Below are positions 19,564 to 28,615 of a DNA stretch of 64,000 bases, one piece after another. The stretch covers positions 124,001-188,000 of the forward strand of contig NZ_NEVS01000002.1 of assembly GCF_002261215.1 (NCBI RefSeq), given 5' to 3'. Position numbers and translations under genes: made by a program. Under the pieces are notes generated by a model that saw nothing but the letters and a program-made list of their open reading frames with translations, searched no databases and was not told the origin of the DNA. The stretch comes from Bordetella genomosp. 11. Its GTDB lineage: Bacteria; Pseudomonadota; Gammaproteobacteria; Burkholderiales; Burkholderiaceae_B. Each line of letters begins with the position of its first letter. Position 1 is the first letter of the stretch.

Positions 19564-20475
19564 TCATTGGACCAGCGGGCCGTTGGCTCCGCCCAGCGCG
19601 ATGCCTTCCACGCGGGCCTGTGACGCCAGGATCTGGATGTATTGCCGCGTCGCCTGGTGCCGCGCGCGGGCCTCCAGGAATCGGGCGATGTCCGGCTGTA
19701 CGGTATCGAAGGGAATCGGCTCGCCATCGACGCGGCGTTCGATCCGGACGATATGGAAACCGAACCGGGTATTGACGAGCCGCGGCAGGATGCCGGTCTC
19801 CCGGGTATCGAACAGGGCACGCTCGAATTCCGGCACGCTGTCCCCGCGCAGCAACTGGCCCAGGCTGCCGCCCACGGCGGCGGAGGGACAGTTGGATCGT
19901 TCGCGCGCCAGGTCTCCGAACGCGGCGGGTGCTGCCACCGCCTGCGCCAGCGTTTCTTCGGCCTTGCGGCGCAACAGCGCCAGGGGCGCGCGGTCCGTCA
20001 CGGCCAGGAGGATGTGGCTGGCGTAGACGATGTCGTTGCGGCGAAAGCGCGCGGGATGGGCATCGTAGTAGCGCCGGCAATCGTCGGGCGTGGATCGGGG
20101 CAGGGTGAGCTCGCGGTCCAGCATCGCGTCCAGCGCCTCGTCGCCCAGCAGGCCATCGCCGCCGATCAGGCCGAGAGCGGCGGCGCGCTGGCGCAGCAGT
20201 TCGCGTATCGCAAGCGCGCGGGCGGCTGCCGCAATGGGATCCCGCGCCTCGCCGTGCGAGGCGCTTTCCTCGGCGATGGCGCCGGCTTCGATGAGATGGC
20301 CGTTGACGCGGACCGGACCGGCCGGGGGAGTCGGCGCGGCCTCTTGCGGGGCCTGCGTCGTCGCCCGGGCCGCGGGTTCCGGCATCGCCGGCGGCCCCGC
20401 GTCGGGCTGCGGTATCGCCTCTTGTGGGCCGTGCCCGCTGCGGAAGACTTCCACGCTTTCCATGACGTCGTTCAT
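19564..20475 (-). CDS. Parvulin-type peptidyl-prolyl isomerase of the nar operon
   Basis: A 303-residue PpiC/parvulin-family protein, with NifM-like proteins as the nearest relatives I recognise. The first 80 residues are Pro/Ala-rich and low complexity; the middle is a helical SurA-like region (RELLRQRAAALGLIGG to LPRSTPDDCRRYYDAHPARF). The parvulin domain runs from IVYASHILLAV through GGSLGQLLRGDSVPEFERALF to FGFHIVRIERR. There is no clear signal peptide, so it is probably cytoplasmic. In Pseudomonas aeruginosa a similar isomerase sits in narK1K2GHJI, so a role in maturing the nitrate reductase is plausible, not shown. Confidence 0.85.
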   Translation of the reverse strand: MNDVMESVEVFRSGHGPQEAIPQPDAGPPAMPEPAARATTQAPQEAAPTPPAGPVRVNGHLIEAGAIAEESASHGEARDPIAAAARALAIRELLRQRAAALGLIGGDGLLGDEALDAMLDRELTLPRSTPDDCRRYYDAHPARFRRNDIVYASHILLAVTDRAPLALLRRKAEETLAQAVAAPAAFGDLARERSNCPSAAVGGSLGQLLRGDSVPEFERALFDTRETGILPRLVNTRFGFHIVRIERRVDGEPIPFDTVQPDIARFLEARARHQATRQYIQILASQARVEGIALGGANGPLVQ

Positions 20476-20487
20476 CGTGGCGGCCTC

Positions 20488-21171
20488 TTAGCGTCTGCGT
20501 ACCAGTTGGTAAGGCCGGATCAGGTAGGCGACGGACGCGATGCCGCTCCAGATATGGACCATGCGGGTGAAAGGCGAGATCAGAAAGATCGTGAAGCCCA
20601 GCAGGATGTGCAACTGGTAGGTAAGGGGCACGCCGGCCAGCAGGCCGGCGATGCCGGGCTGGAAGGTCACGACACCCTTGACGTAGCTGGTCAGCTGCTC
20701 GAACAGCACGCCGTCCAGGTGGCGGGTGGACAGCACGACGGTACCCAGGCCCAGCGCCAGCTGTACCCACAGCATCAGCACGACGACGATGTCCGACACC
20801 CGGCTGTTGCGGCGGATGCGGTGATCGGACAGCCGGCGCCAGATCAATATCGTCAGCCCGACGATGGCGACGGCGCCGGCCGCTCCGCCGAACACCATGG
20901 CCAGCAACTGATGGGCCGATGCATTCAGGAAAGGCGAAACCATCCAGTGAGGCACGAGGAAGCCGACGAAATGGCCGATCACCACGACGAGAATGCCCCA
21001 ATGGAACAGGTTGCTGCCCAGCCGCAGGGCGCCATGCCGCAGCAGTTGCGAGGAGTCGCTCTTCCAGGTGTATTGCTCGCGGTCGAAGCGGACCAGGCTG
21101 CCCAACAGCAGCACGGCCAGGCAGATATAGGGATAGATGCCGAACAGGAAATCGTGCAGGTAGGTGTCCAT
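20488..21171 (-). CDS. narI: Respiratory nitrate reductase gamma subunit, cytochrome b
   Basis: A 227-residue membrane subunit with five predicted transmembrane helices that carries two b-type hemes and passes electrons from quinol to NarH. Candidate heme-ligand histidines lie in the LGSNLFHWGILVVVIGHFVGF helix and in the YQLHILLGFTIFLISPFTRMVHIWS helix, matching the family layout. The N-terminus DFLFGIYPYICLAVLLLGS is typical. It sits 51 bp after narJ and 12 bp before the isomerase. Confidence 0.96.
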   Translation of the reverse strand: MDTYLHDFLFGIYPYICLAVLLLGSLVRFDREQYTWKSDSSQLLRHGALRLGSNLFHWGILVVVIGHFVGFLVPHWMVSPFLNASAHQLLAMVFGGAAGAVAIVGLTILIWRRLSDHRIRRNSRVSDIVVVLMLWVQLALGLGTVVLSTRHLDGVLFEQLTSYVKGVVTFQPGIAGLLAGVPLTYQLHILLGFTIFLISPFTRMVHIWSGIASVAYLIRPYQLVRRR

Positions 21172-21222
21172 CGCGAGTCTCCTCGTCTGCGGTGGCGGCC
21201 GGCTTCGCCGGCCATGGCCGTC

Positions 21223-21921
21223 TCAGCGTTGCGGCCGTTTCTCGTGGAATCTGATGGGAACGGCGGCAGGCGTCGCCGCGCCGACGAAGCGCACCGGCTC
21301 GTCGGCATAGGCGGCGTCCAGGGCGCCGTAGTGCTCCGCGTCGGGAAGGTCCCCGGCATCGTCGTCGTGGGCCTGGTCCGGCGTCGCGGCGGGTTCGCCT
21401 CCGGCCAGCGGCAGCAGCGCCGCCGTGACGAGGCTGTAATGCGTGCCCCGCTTGGCCAGTTGCGCCGTGATCGATTGCAGGATGTCGGCGGTCTCGGCCA
21501 GCAGGTCGCGCGCGTCGCGGGGGGGCAGGCGCGATAGGTATTCCAGGAACACCGGCAGGTAGTCCGGCAATTCGCCGTTGCGCAGGTACATGCCCTGGCC
21601 TTCGTACATGCGCATCAGGTCCACCATGGCCTGGCCCCGGTCGCGCGACTCCCCGTGCACGTGTTCGAACAGATACAGCGAGGTCGCCCGGCCCCGGTCG
21701 AACAAGGCCACGTAGTTTTCCTGCAACGTCAGGAGGTCGCGCTGGGCCAGGTAATCCATGAAGCGCCGCAGTCCGGCGCGGACATCGCGCGGCAGGAACC
21801 GCGCCTCGTCCAGGCACGCCCGCAATTCCGGCAGCGCCTGTCGCAGGTCCTCGCCGGGGTAGTCGAGCAGTACCGACAAGGCCGCGTACACGGTGCCGGA
21901 CGGTGGGAGGGACGAGGCCAT
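21223..21921 (-). CDS. narJ: Nitrate reductase molybdenum cofactor assembly chaperone NarJ
   Basis: A 232-residue chaperone needed for molybdenum cofactor insertion into NarG before membrane attachment; it is not part of the final enzyme. The helical core holds the family features LLDYPGEDLRQALPELR, LQENYVALFDRGRATSLYLFEHVHGESRDRGQAMVDL and LPDYLPVFLEYLS. The last 60 residues are an acidic, poorly conserved tail. The start codon nearly abuts the narH stop. Confidence 0.95.
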   Translation of the reverse strand: MASSLPPSGTVYAALSVLLDYPGEDLRQALPELRACLDEARFLPRDVRAGLRRFMDYLAQRDLLTLQENYVALFDRGRATSLYLFEHVHGESRDRGQAMVDLMRMYEGQGMYLRNGELPDYLPVFLEYLSRLPPRDARDLLAETADILQSITAQLAKRGTHYSLVTAALLPLAGGEPAATPDQAHDDDAGDLPDAEHYGALDAAYADEPVRFVGAATPAAVPIRFHEKRPQR

Positions 21922-21922
21922 G

Positions 21923-23449
21923 TCAAAGCTCCTGGCGGATCGGGATCTTGCGGTTGTGCTTCTTCGAACTGAACAGGCTCATCTCGGAACGGCCGTCGGA
22001 ACAGCCGTTGCCGAAGGAGAAGCCGCAGGACGAGCGCAGGTCGAACGCGTCTTCTGCGTACTCGCGGTGCGAAGTGGGGATGACGAAGCGGTCCTCGTAA
22101 TTGGCGATCGCCAGGTAGCGGTACATGTCCTCCACCTGGGCGACGTCCAGGCCTGCCTGGCGCAGCACCGCGGGGGCTTCGACACCGTCCACGTGCCGGG
22201 CGCGCATGTAGGCGCGCATGGCCAGCAGGCGTTCCAGGGCCAGCTTCACGGGTGCTTCCTTGCCGGCGGTCAGCAGGTTCGCCAGATAGCGCAGGGGAAT
22301 GCGCAGCGCATCCACATCCGGCAAGTAGCCGTTCATACCCAGGTCGCCGCTATTGGCCGCCGCATTGATCGGCGACAGCGGCGGCACGTACCACACCATG
22401 GGCAGGGTGCGATATTCCGGGTGCAGGGGGAAGGCGATACGCCAATCGATCGCCATCTTGTAGACGGGTGACCGGCGGGCGCCCTCGATCCACGAGGACG
22501 GCACGCCGTCGCGTTCGGCCTGCGCAGCGACCTCCGGGTTGTCGGGGTCCAGGAACACCGACAACTGTGATTCGTACAGGTCCTGTTCGTTCGCCACGCT
22601 GGCTGCTGCTTCGATGCGGTCCGCATCGTAAAGCAGTACACCCAGGTAGCGGATGCGCCCGACACAGGTTTCTGAACATACCGTGGGTTGACCTGCTTCG
22701 ATGCGGGGGTAGCAGAAGATGCATTTTTCCGCCTTTCCGCTGTGCCAGTTGAAGTAAATCTTCTTGTAGGGACAGCCGGATACGCACATGCGCCAGCCAC
22801 GACATTTGTCCTGGTCGATCAGCACGATGCCGTCTTCCTCGCGCTTGTAGATCGATCCCGATGGACAGGACGCCACACAGGCAGGGTTCAGGCAGTGCTC
22901 GCACAGACGCGGCAGGTACATCATGAAGGTGTTTTCGAACTGGCCGTAGATATCCTTCTGTACCTGGTCGAAGTTGTAGTCGTGGGCGCGTTTCTCGAAC
23001 TCGCCTCCCAGGATTTCTTCCCAGTTGGGTCCCCACTCGATCTTTTCGAGGCGTTCGCCGCTGATCAGCGAGCGTGGCCGTGCGACCGGCATGGCGCGCG
23101 CGTCGCCGGCATCCTGCAAATGCGCGTAGTCGAAGGTGAACGGCTCGTAGTAGTCGTCGATTTCAGGCAGGCGCGGGTTGGCGAAGATCTTGGCCAGCAA
23201 TCGCCATTTGCCGCCCAGGCGGGGTTCTATCTTGCCGTCGGTCTTGCGCGTCCAGCCGCCTTGCCAGCGGTCCTGGTTTTCCCAGTCCTTGGGATAGCCG
23301 ATGCCTGGCTTGGTCTCGACATTGTTGAACCAGGCGTATTCCATGCCCTCGCGGCTGGTCCATACGTTCTTGCACGTTACCGAGCAGGTATGGCAGCCGA
23401 TGCACTTGTCCAAGTTCAGCACCATGGCGATCTGAGCGCGGATTTTCAT
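21923..23449 (-). CDS. narH: Respiratory nitrate reductase beta subunit, Fe-S electron transfer
   Basis: A 508-residue ferredoxin-like subunit carrying three [4Fe-4S] clusters and one [3Fe-4S] cluster. The first cysteine set is C16, C19, C22 and C26, as in E. coli NarH. Further sets are CEHCLNPACVASCPSG and CRGWRMCVSGCPYKK, where Trp replaces one Cys and marks the [3Fe-4S] site, and then CIFCYPR with CSETCVGR. It overlaps the end of narG by four bases, indicating translational coupling. Confidence 0.97.
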   Translation of the reverse strand: MKIRAQIAMVLNLDKCIGCHTCSVTCKNVWTSREGMEYAWFNNVETKPGIGYPKDWENQDRWQGGWTRKTDGKIEPRLGGKWRLLAKIFANPRLPEIDDYYEPFTFDYAHLQDAGDARAMPVARPRSLISGERLEKIEWGPNWEEILGGEFEKRAHDYNFDQVQKDIYGQFENTFMMYLPRLCEHCLNPACVASCPSGSIYKREEDGIVLIDQDKCRGWRMCVSGCPYKKIYFNWHSGKAEKCIFCYPRIEAGQPTVCSETCVGRIRYLGVLLYDADRIEAAASVANEQDLYESQLSVFLDPDNPEVAAQAERDGVPSSWIEGARRSPVYKMAIDWRIAFPLHPEYRTLPMVWYVPPLSPINAAANSGDLGMNGYLPDVDALRIPLRYLANLLTAGKEAPVKLALERLLAMRAYMRARHVDGVEAPAVLRQAGLDVAQVEDMYRYLAIANYEDRFVIPTSHREYAEDAFDLRSSCGFSFGNGCSDGRSEMSLFSSKKHNRKIPIRQEL

Positions 23450-26400
23450 GCGGCGTCTCCTTTATCCGCCGCCGGGCGGACATTCCGCGCGGCGGCCGCC
23501 GCGTGGCTGTCTTCGCCTTGCCGCAGTTTGTGCTCGGTGGCCGGATTGATGGGGTCCGGCGGTGCGTCGTCCAGCCAGTCGATGCGCTTCATCTTGCGCA
23601 CGATCAGGAATTCGTCGCGGTTCGAGCCGACCGTACCGTAGTAGTTGAAGCCGTATGACAGTTGCGCGTAGCCGCCGATCATATGTGTGGGCTTGAGCGC
23701 CACTCGTGTGACGGAGTTGTGGATGCCTCCGCGCGTACCGGTGATTTCCGACCCCGGCGTATTCACGATCTTTTCCTGGGCGTGGTACATCATGACCATG
23801 CCGGGCGGGATGCGCTGGCTGACCACCGCGCGCACGCAGAGCGCGCCGTTGGAGTTGTAGCCCTCGATCCAATCGTTGTCGACGATACCGATGCGCCGGG
23901 CGTCGTCTTCCGATATCCAGATGATCGGACCCCCGCGCGACAGCGTCAGCATCAGCAGGTTATCGGTGTACGTGCTGTGTATTCCCCACTTCTGGTGCGG
24001 GGTGATGAAGTTCAACGCGATCTCCGGATTGCCGTTCGAACGCGTGCCCAGCATATGCTCGTAGCTGCCGGTCATGATGGGCGGCTTGTAGACGCACAGG
24101 GACTCGCCGAAGGCGCGCATCCAGGGATGATCCTGGTACAGCTGCTGGCGCCCGCTGAGCGTACGCCACGGTATCAGCTCGTGCACATTGGTATAGCCGG
24201 CGTTGTACGAAACGTGCTCGGACTCGATACCGCTCCAGGTGGGCGAGGAAATGATCTTGCGCGGTTGCGCCTGGATATCGCGAAAGCGGATTTTCTCGTC
24301 CTCGCGCGCCTCGGCCAGGTGGGCGTGATCGATCCCCGTGCTGGCGGACATCGCCTGCCATGCCTTTACCGCCACCGCGCCGTTGGTCTCCGGCGCCAGC
24401 GCCAGAATGACTTCCGCGGCGTCCATGGCCGAGTCGATGCGCGGCCGGCCGCGCGAGCCGTTGTCGTCGGGAACGCGGTAGTTCAGTTCACCCAGCAGCG
24501 CGACTTCGTCCTTCGTATCCCAACTGATGCCCTTGCCGCCGTTGCCCAGCTTGTCCATCAGCGGGCCCAGCGAGGTGTAGCACGCATAGGTCGCGGGGTA
24601 ATCGCGTTCCACCACCAGGACCGAGGGCATGGTCTTGCCCGGCACCGGATCGCACTCGCCGCACTTCCAGTCCTTGACTTCGAAGGGCTGCGACAACTCC
24701 GCCGGGGAATCGTGCGCGATGGGCGCCAGCACGACGTCGCGCTCAACGCCCAGATGGCCTTCAGCCAATTCCGAAAAACGGCGCGCGATGCCCTTGAATA
24801 TGTCCCAATCGCTGCGCGACTGCCATGCCGGGTCCACCGCCGCGCTCAGGGGATGGATGAAGGGATGCATGTCGGAGGTGTTCATGTCGTCCTTCTCGTA
24901 CCACGTCGCGGTGGGCAGGACGACGTCGGAATACATGCAGGTGGTCGACATGCGGAAATCCAGGGTCACCAGCAGGTCCAGCTTGCCGCGCGGCGCCTCG
25001 CTGTCGCAGGCCACTTCGCGCGGGCGCACGCCGCCGTCGCCGACAACCTCCCGGCCCTGCACGCCGTGCGTGGTGCCCAGCAGATGCTTGAGGAAATACT
25101 CGTGTCCCTTGCCGGACGAACCCAGCAGATTGGAGCGCCAGACGAAGAGATTGCGGGGGAAGTTGGCCGGGTCGTCCGGCGCTTCGCAAGCCATCTTCAG
25201 GCTGCCCTGCTGGATCTGTCGAGCGATATCGGCCGCGGCCGTGGCCGGGTCGGCCAGCTCGCGTCCCACCTGCAGCGGGTTGCGGCCCAGTTGCGGCGCG
25301 GACGGCAGCCAACCCATGCGTTCGGCGCGCACGTTGTAGTCGATGGGCGCGCCCTGGAAAAGGTTCTTGTCGGCCAGGGGCGATAGCAGCGCGGCCGGGT
25401 CCATCGGGTCGTAGCGCCACTGGTCGGTATGCGCATAGAAGAACGACGTCGAGTTCATCTGGCGCGGCGGACGGTGCCAGTCCAGGGCGAAGGCCAGGGC
25501 CGTCCAGCCGGTCTGCGGCCGCAGCTTTTCCTGGCCGACGTAGTGCGACCAGCCACCGCCGGATTTGCCGACGCATCCGCACATGATCAGCATATTGATG
25601 ATCGCGCGGTACGACATGTCCATGTGGAACCAGTGATTGATCCCGGCGCCGATGATGACCATGGACTTGCCCTGCGTCTTCTCGGCGTTCTCCGCAAACT
25701 GGCGCGCCACCGTGATGACGTCGGCGCGCTTGACGCCGGTGATGGTTTCCTGCCAGGCCGGGGTGTACGGGATGTCGTCGTCGTAGCTGGCGGCGACGTT
25801 GGCGCCGCCCAGCCCCTGGTCCAGCCCGTAGTTGGCGATGAACAGGTCGTAGACCGTGGCCACCAGCATATCGCCGCCGGGCGTGCGCAGGCGCCGCGCG
25901 GCGATACGGCGCGCCAGCGTGGAGGCGTGCGCGGTGTTGTTGAAATGCGGATGGTGCTGGTTGCCGAAGTAGGGGAAAAGCACCTCGACGACTTCATCGT
26001 GGGCCAGGGTGAAGGACAGGCGCGGCCGCAGCGGTTCGCCTTGGGCAGATTCGGATTTCAGGTTCCATTTGCCGCGGTCCTCGCCGTCCTGCTGGTTCCA
26101 GCGAAAACCCGCGGAGCCCGTCGGTACCGCCGGCGCGCCCGTGGCATCGTCGATGACGACGGTCTTCCATTCGGCATTGCTGGCCTGCCCCAGCGCACCT
26201 TCGAAATCCGAGGCACGCACCAGCCGCTCGGGCACCAGGCCGCCCTGGTGCGGCACCAGTCGTACCAGACAGGGCATGTCGGTGTAGCGACGGCAGTAGT
26301 CGATGAAGTATTCGCTTTGCCGCGCCAGGTGGAATTCCTTCAGGATCACGTGCCCCATGGCCAGCGCCAGCGCGGCATCCGTGCCCTGCTTGGGGTGCAG

Positions 26401-27282
26401 CCAGATGTCGCCGAACTTGGCGCCTTCCGAATAGTCCGGAAAGATGGAGACGATCTTGGTCCCCTTGTAGCGCGCCTCGGTCAGGAAATGCGCGTCGGGC
26501 GTGCGAGTCTGCGGGACGTTGGAGCCCCACATCATGATGAAGGTGGAGTTGTACCAATCCGCCGATTCCGGCACGTCCGTCTGTTCGCCCCAGGTTTGCG
26601 GCGACGCCGGCGGCAGGTCGCAATACCAGTCATAGAAGCTCAGGCAGACGCCGCCGATCAGCGACAGATAGCGCGAGCCCGCGGCATAGGACACCATGGA
26701 CATCGCCGGTATCGGCGAAAACCCCACCACCCGGTCCGGCCCGTGGCGCTTGACGGTGTACACATTGGCGGCCGCGACGATGTCGTTGACCTCGTTCCAG
26801 TCGGATCGCACGAAGCCGCCCAGGCCGCGTCGCTCCTGGTAGCCGCGGCGGGCGTCGTCGTCCTCCACGATGGATTGCCAGGCCTCGACGGGCTGCATCG
26901 AACGCCGGCGTTCGCGCCACAGCTTGACCAGGGCGCTGCGTACCAGGGGATACTTGAGCCGGTTGGCGCTGTACAGGTACCAGGAATAGGACGCGCCGCG
27001 GGAACAGCCGCGCGGCTCATGGTTGGGCATGTCGGGGCGGGTGCGGGGATAGTCCGTCTGCTGGGTTTCCCAAGTGACGATGCCGCCCTTGACGTAGATC
27101 TTCCAGGAACAGGAGCCCGTGCAGTTCACCCCATGCGTGGAACGCACGATCTTGTCGTGCTGCCACCGCTGCCGGTAAGCGTCCTCCCATTTGCGGTCTT
27201 CATCCGTCACGGCGCCATGGCCATTGGAGAATTCCGTGCGTGATGCGGAGAAATAACGCAGTCGATCGAGAAAGTGGCTCAT
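23446..27282 (-). CDS. narG: Respiratory nitrate reductase alpha subunit (molybdoenzyme)
   Basis: A 1278-residue catalytic subunit that reduces nitrate to nitrite on the cytoplasmic side of the membrane, binding bis-MGD and one [4Fe-4S] cluster. The cluster ligands His50, Cys54, Cys58 and Cys93 match E. coli numbering. The N-terminal segment has no classical Tat signal, as usual for NarG. Further family stretches are YDWYCDLPPASPQTWGEQTDVPE and the NVPQTRTPDAHFLTEARYKG region. It heads the leftward operon narGHJI-isomerase-narK and is preceded by an FNR-type site. Confidence 0.98.
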   Translation of the reverse strand: MSHFLDRLRYFSASRTEFSNGHGAVTDEDRKWEDAYRQRWQHDKIVRSTHGVNCTGSCSWKIYVKGGIVTWETQQTDYPRTRPDMPNHEPRGCSRGASYSWYLYSANRLKYPLVRSALVKLWRERRRSMQPVEAWQSIVEDDDARRGYQERRGLGGFVRSDWNEVNDIVAAANVYTVKRHGPDRVVGFSPIPAMSMVSYAAGSRYLSLIGGVCLSFYDWYCDLPPASPQTWGEQTDVPESADWYNSTFIMMWGSNVPQTRTPDAHFLTEARYKGTKIVSIFPDYSEGAKFGDIWLHPKQGTDAALALAMGHVILKEFHLARQSEYFIDYCRRYTDMPCLVRLVPHQGGLVPERLVRASDFEGALGQASNAEWKTVVIDDATGAPAVPTGSAGFRWNQQDGEDRGKWNLKSESAQGEPLRPRLSFTLAHDEVVEVLFPYFGNQHHPHFNNTAHASTLARRIAARRLRTPGGDMLVATVYDLFIANYGLDQGLGGANVAASYDDDIPYTPAWQETITGVKRADVITVARQFAENAEKTQGKSMVIIGAGINHWFHMDMSYRAIINMLIMCGCVGKSGGGWSHYVGQEKLRPQTGWTALAFALDWHRPPRQMNSTSFFYAHTDQWRYDPMDPAALLSPLADKNLFQGAPIDYNVRAERMGWLPSAPQLGRNPLQVGRELADPATAAADIARQIQQGSLKMACEAPDDPANFPRNLFVWRSNLLGSSGKGHEYFLKHLLGTTHGVQGREVVGDGGVRPREVACDSEAPRGKLDLLVTLDFRMSTTCMYSDVVLPTATWYEKDDMNTSDMHPFIHPLSAAVDPAWQSRSDWDIFKGIARRFSELAEGHLGVERDVVLAPIAHDSPAELSQPFEVKDWKCGECDPVPGKTMPSVLVVERDYPATYACYTSLGPLMDKLGNGGKGISWDTKDEVALLGELNYRVPDDNGSRGRPRIDSAMDAAEVILALAPETNGAVAVKAWQAMSASTGIDHAHLAEAREDEKIRFRDIQAQPRKIISSPTWSGIESEHVSYNAGYTNVHELIPWRTLSGRQQLYQDHPWMRAFGESLCVYKPPIMTGSYEHMLGTRSNGNPEIALNFITPHQKWGIHSTYTDNLLMLTLSRGGPIIWISEDDARRIGIVDNDWIEGYNSNGALCVRAVVSQRIPPGMVMMYHAQEKIVNTPGSEITGTRGGIHNSVTRVALKPTHMIGGYAQLSYGFNYYGTVGSNRDEFLIVRKMKRIDWLDDAPPDPINPATEHKLRQGEDSHAAAAARNVRPAADKGDAA

Positions 27283-27635
27283 AGGCCTCCACCTGTCTAT
27301 GCGTATGCGGGGTACGCTTATTTATTTATGGTGGTGCAGCGTACCTGTAAAGCCACCTGGTTCGCATTGATGGAAGTCAAGCAATCGTTCGACAGCGGGG
27401 TTTGATCTCTGTCGATGACATGGGGTACCCGCGTGCCTGGCGTTCACGCCCGATGATGCGGTGCGCAAACATGGTCGTGCGCGTGGGCGGGCGATGGTCA
27501 GCAGGCGGTGTGTCGGTATCTCTTTCGCCTTCCGTACAGAAGCGGAAGGCCCCGGAGCAAGGCCTCTGGCTGCCTGGATAGCGGGCTGCGGAGTCTCGGG
27601 TACAATGCAGGCCCGTCCGGATTGCGGACGGCCGT
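27283..27635. other. Intergenic control region between narG and tRNA-Pro
   Basis: A 353-bp gap between divergent units. It holds an FNR-type box (27367-27380), a weaker FNR-like half at 27402-27415 (TTGAT, four bases, GTCGA), an AT-rich TAAATAAATAA stretch near 27318-27330 that may be the narG -10 region, and TACAAT at 27601-27606 that may be the -10 of the tRNA gene. No coding sequence is supported. Confidence 0.6.
27367..27380. promoter_or_regulatory. FNR/ANR-type box upstream of narG
   Basis: TTGATGGAAGTCAA matches the consensus TTGAT-N4-ATCAA at nine of ten positions. It is centred about 91 bp before the narG ATG and implies oxygen-limited activation. Confidence 0.7.
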
Positions 27636-27712
27636 CGGGGCGTAGCGCAGCCTGGTAGCGCATCTGCTTTGGGAGCAGAGGGTCGCGAGTTCGAATCCCG
27701 CCGCCCCGACCA
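27636..27712 (+). tRNA. tRNA-Pro (UGG anticodon)
   Basis: A 77-base cloverleaf with a 7-bp acceptor stem (CGGGGCG with CGCCCCG), discriminator A and encoded CCA. The anticodon stem TCTGC/GCAGA encloses TTTGGGA, which gives anticodon UGG. The T-arm holds GTTCGAATC. TACAAT at 27601-27606 is a possible -10 element. Confidence 0.97.
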
Positions 27713-27720
27713 TTCAAATC

Positions 27721-27756
27721 AAGGACTTACAGTTTTTTTTGCGCTGTAGGTCCTTT
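27721..27756 (+). terminator. Terminator after tRNA-Pro
   Basis: AAGGAC-TTACAG pairs with CTGTAGGTCCTT across a T-rich loop, followed by TTTGTTTTT. It begins eight bases after the tRNA CCA end. Confidence 0.7.
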
Positions 27757-27856
27757 TTGTTTTTCCAGCGATGGCGGCGTTGATCGCCTTGGTTCCGGAC
27801 GCGGCTTCAGTGCGCCGCTCAAGATACCGCGTCCCAGCGCGCGCGGAGCCCGAATG

Positions 27857-28615
27857 TCAGTGCGCGGTTCTGGCCGCGCGCGGCTTCAATAGCAGAATCA
27901 TCAGCAGGATGCAGGCCAGCAGTACCGCGGATGCCGAGTAGCGGCTCAAGTCCAGGCCGCCATCGCTGACCGGCTTGTCCAGGAAATCGCCGACGGCGGC
28001 GCCGAGCGGCCGCGTCAGGACGAACGCAATCCAGAACAGCAGGGTGCGCGACACGCGCGTCCGGTAATAAGCCACCGCGACCACGATAAGCGCCGCGGCG
28101 AACAGCATGGCCGCGCGACCGTAGCCCATGTCCCCCATGCTGGCCGTCCAATCGCCCAGTGCCGTGCCCAGCGTCTGCGAGAACATGATCGTGATCCAGT
28201 AGAACGCTTCGGCGACGGGAGAATTGACGGTGCTTACCGAAATCGACCCGAGCGTCCGGTGCCAGGCAAACAGCGAGGCGAGCAGCAACAGCAGCAGCAG
28301 GGTCGAGCCGCCCGCATAGCCGATGCCGAGCGAGCGATCGGCGAAATCGGCCAGCGTCGTGCCGAGCGTGGTGGTCGCGATGATGGTCGTCCAGTACAGG
28401 AAGGGGTGGAACTTCCTGGACCTGATCTGCGCGGTGACCGCGATCAGGAACAGCACGGCGAACAGCCCCGTGCTGACGAGATAGCCCAGGTTCATCGACA
28501 TCGATACCGCGTCACCGCCGGTTTCCCCGAGCGTGGTCGCGGCGATCTTGATAAGCCAGAAGCCGAGGACGACCTCGGGGACTTTGGCGAAGGTGGTCTT
28601 CGGGTCTGCGTCCAT
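27857..28615 (-). CDS. Four-repeat integral membrane protein (COG4705-like), function unknown
   Basis: A 252-residue inner-membrane protein with about eight hydrophobic segments. It contains four related motifs: TTLGETGGDAVS, TTLGTTLADFADRSLG, TLGTALGDWTASMGD and RPLGAAVGDFLDKP, each at the end of a helix pair. This points to an internal fourfold repeat with conserved Gly and Asp, as in small transporters. It resembles the uncharacterised membrane family COG4705, from memory. I chose the ATG at 28615 (MDADPKTTF); upstream in-frame ATGs add a polar, family-unlike stretch. A PmrA-like box lies 194 bp upstream. Confidence 0.7.
   Translation of the reverse strand: MDADPKTTFAKVPEVVLGFWLIKIAATTLGETGGDAVSMSMNLGYLVSTGLFAVLFLIAVTAQIRSRKFHPFLYWTTIIATTTLGTTLADFADRSLGIGYAGGSTLLLLLLLASLFAWHRTLGSISVSTVNSPVAEAFYWITIMFSQTLGTALGDWTASMGDMGYGRAAMLFAAALIVVAVAYYRTRVSRTLLFWIAFVLTRPLGAAVGDFLDKPVSDGGLDLSRYSASAVLLACILLMILLLKPRAARTAH

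Noticed and set aside
27700..27760. tRNA-Pro 3' end as an att site for an integrated element
   Set aside because: No integrase and no direct repeat of the tRNA end is seen in the window; the sequence after it is explained by a terminator.
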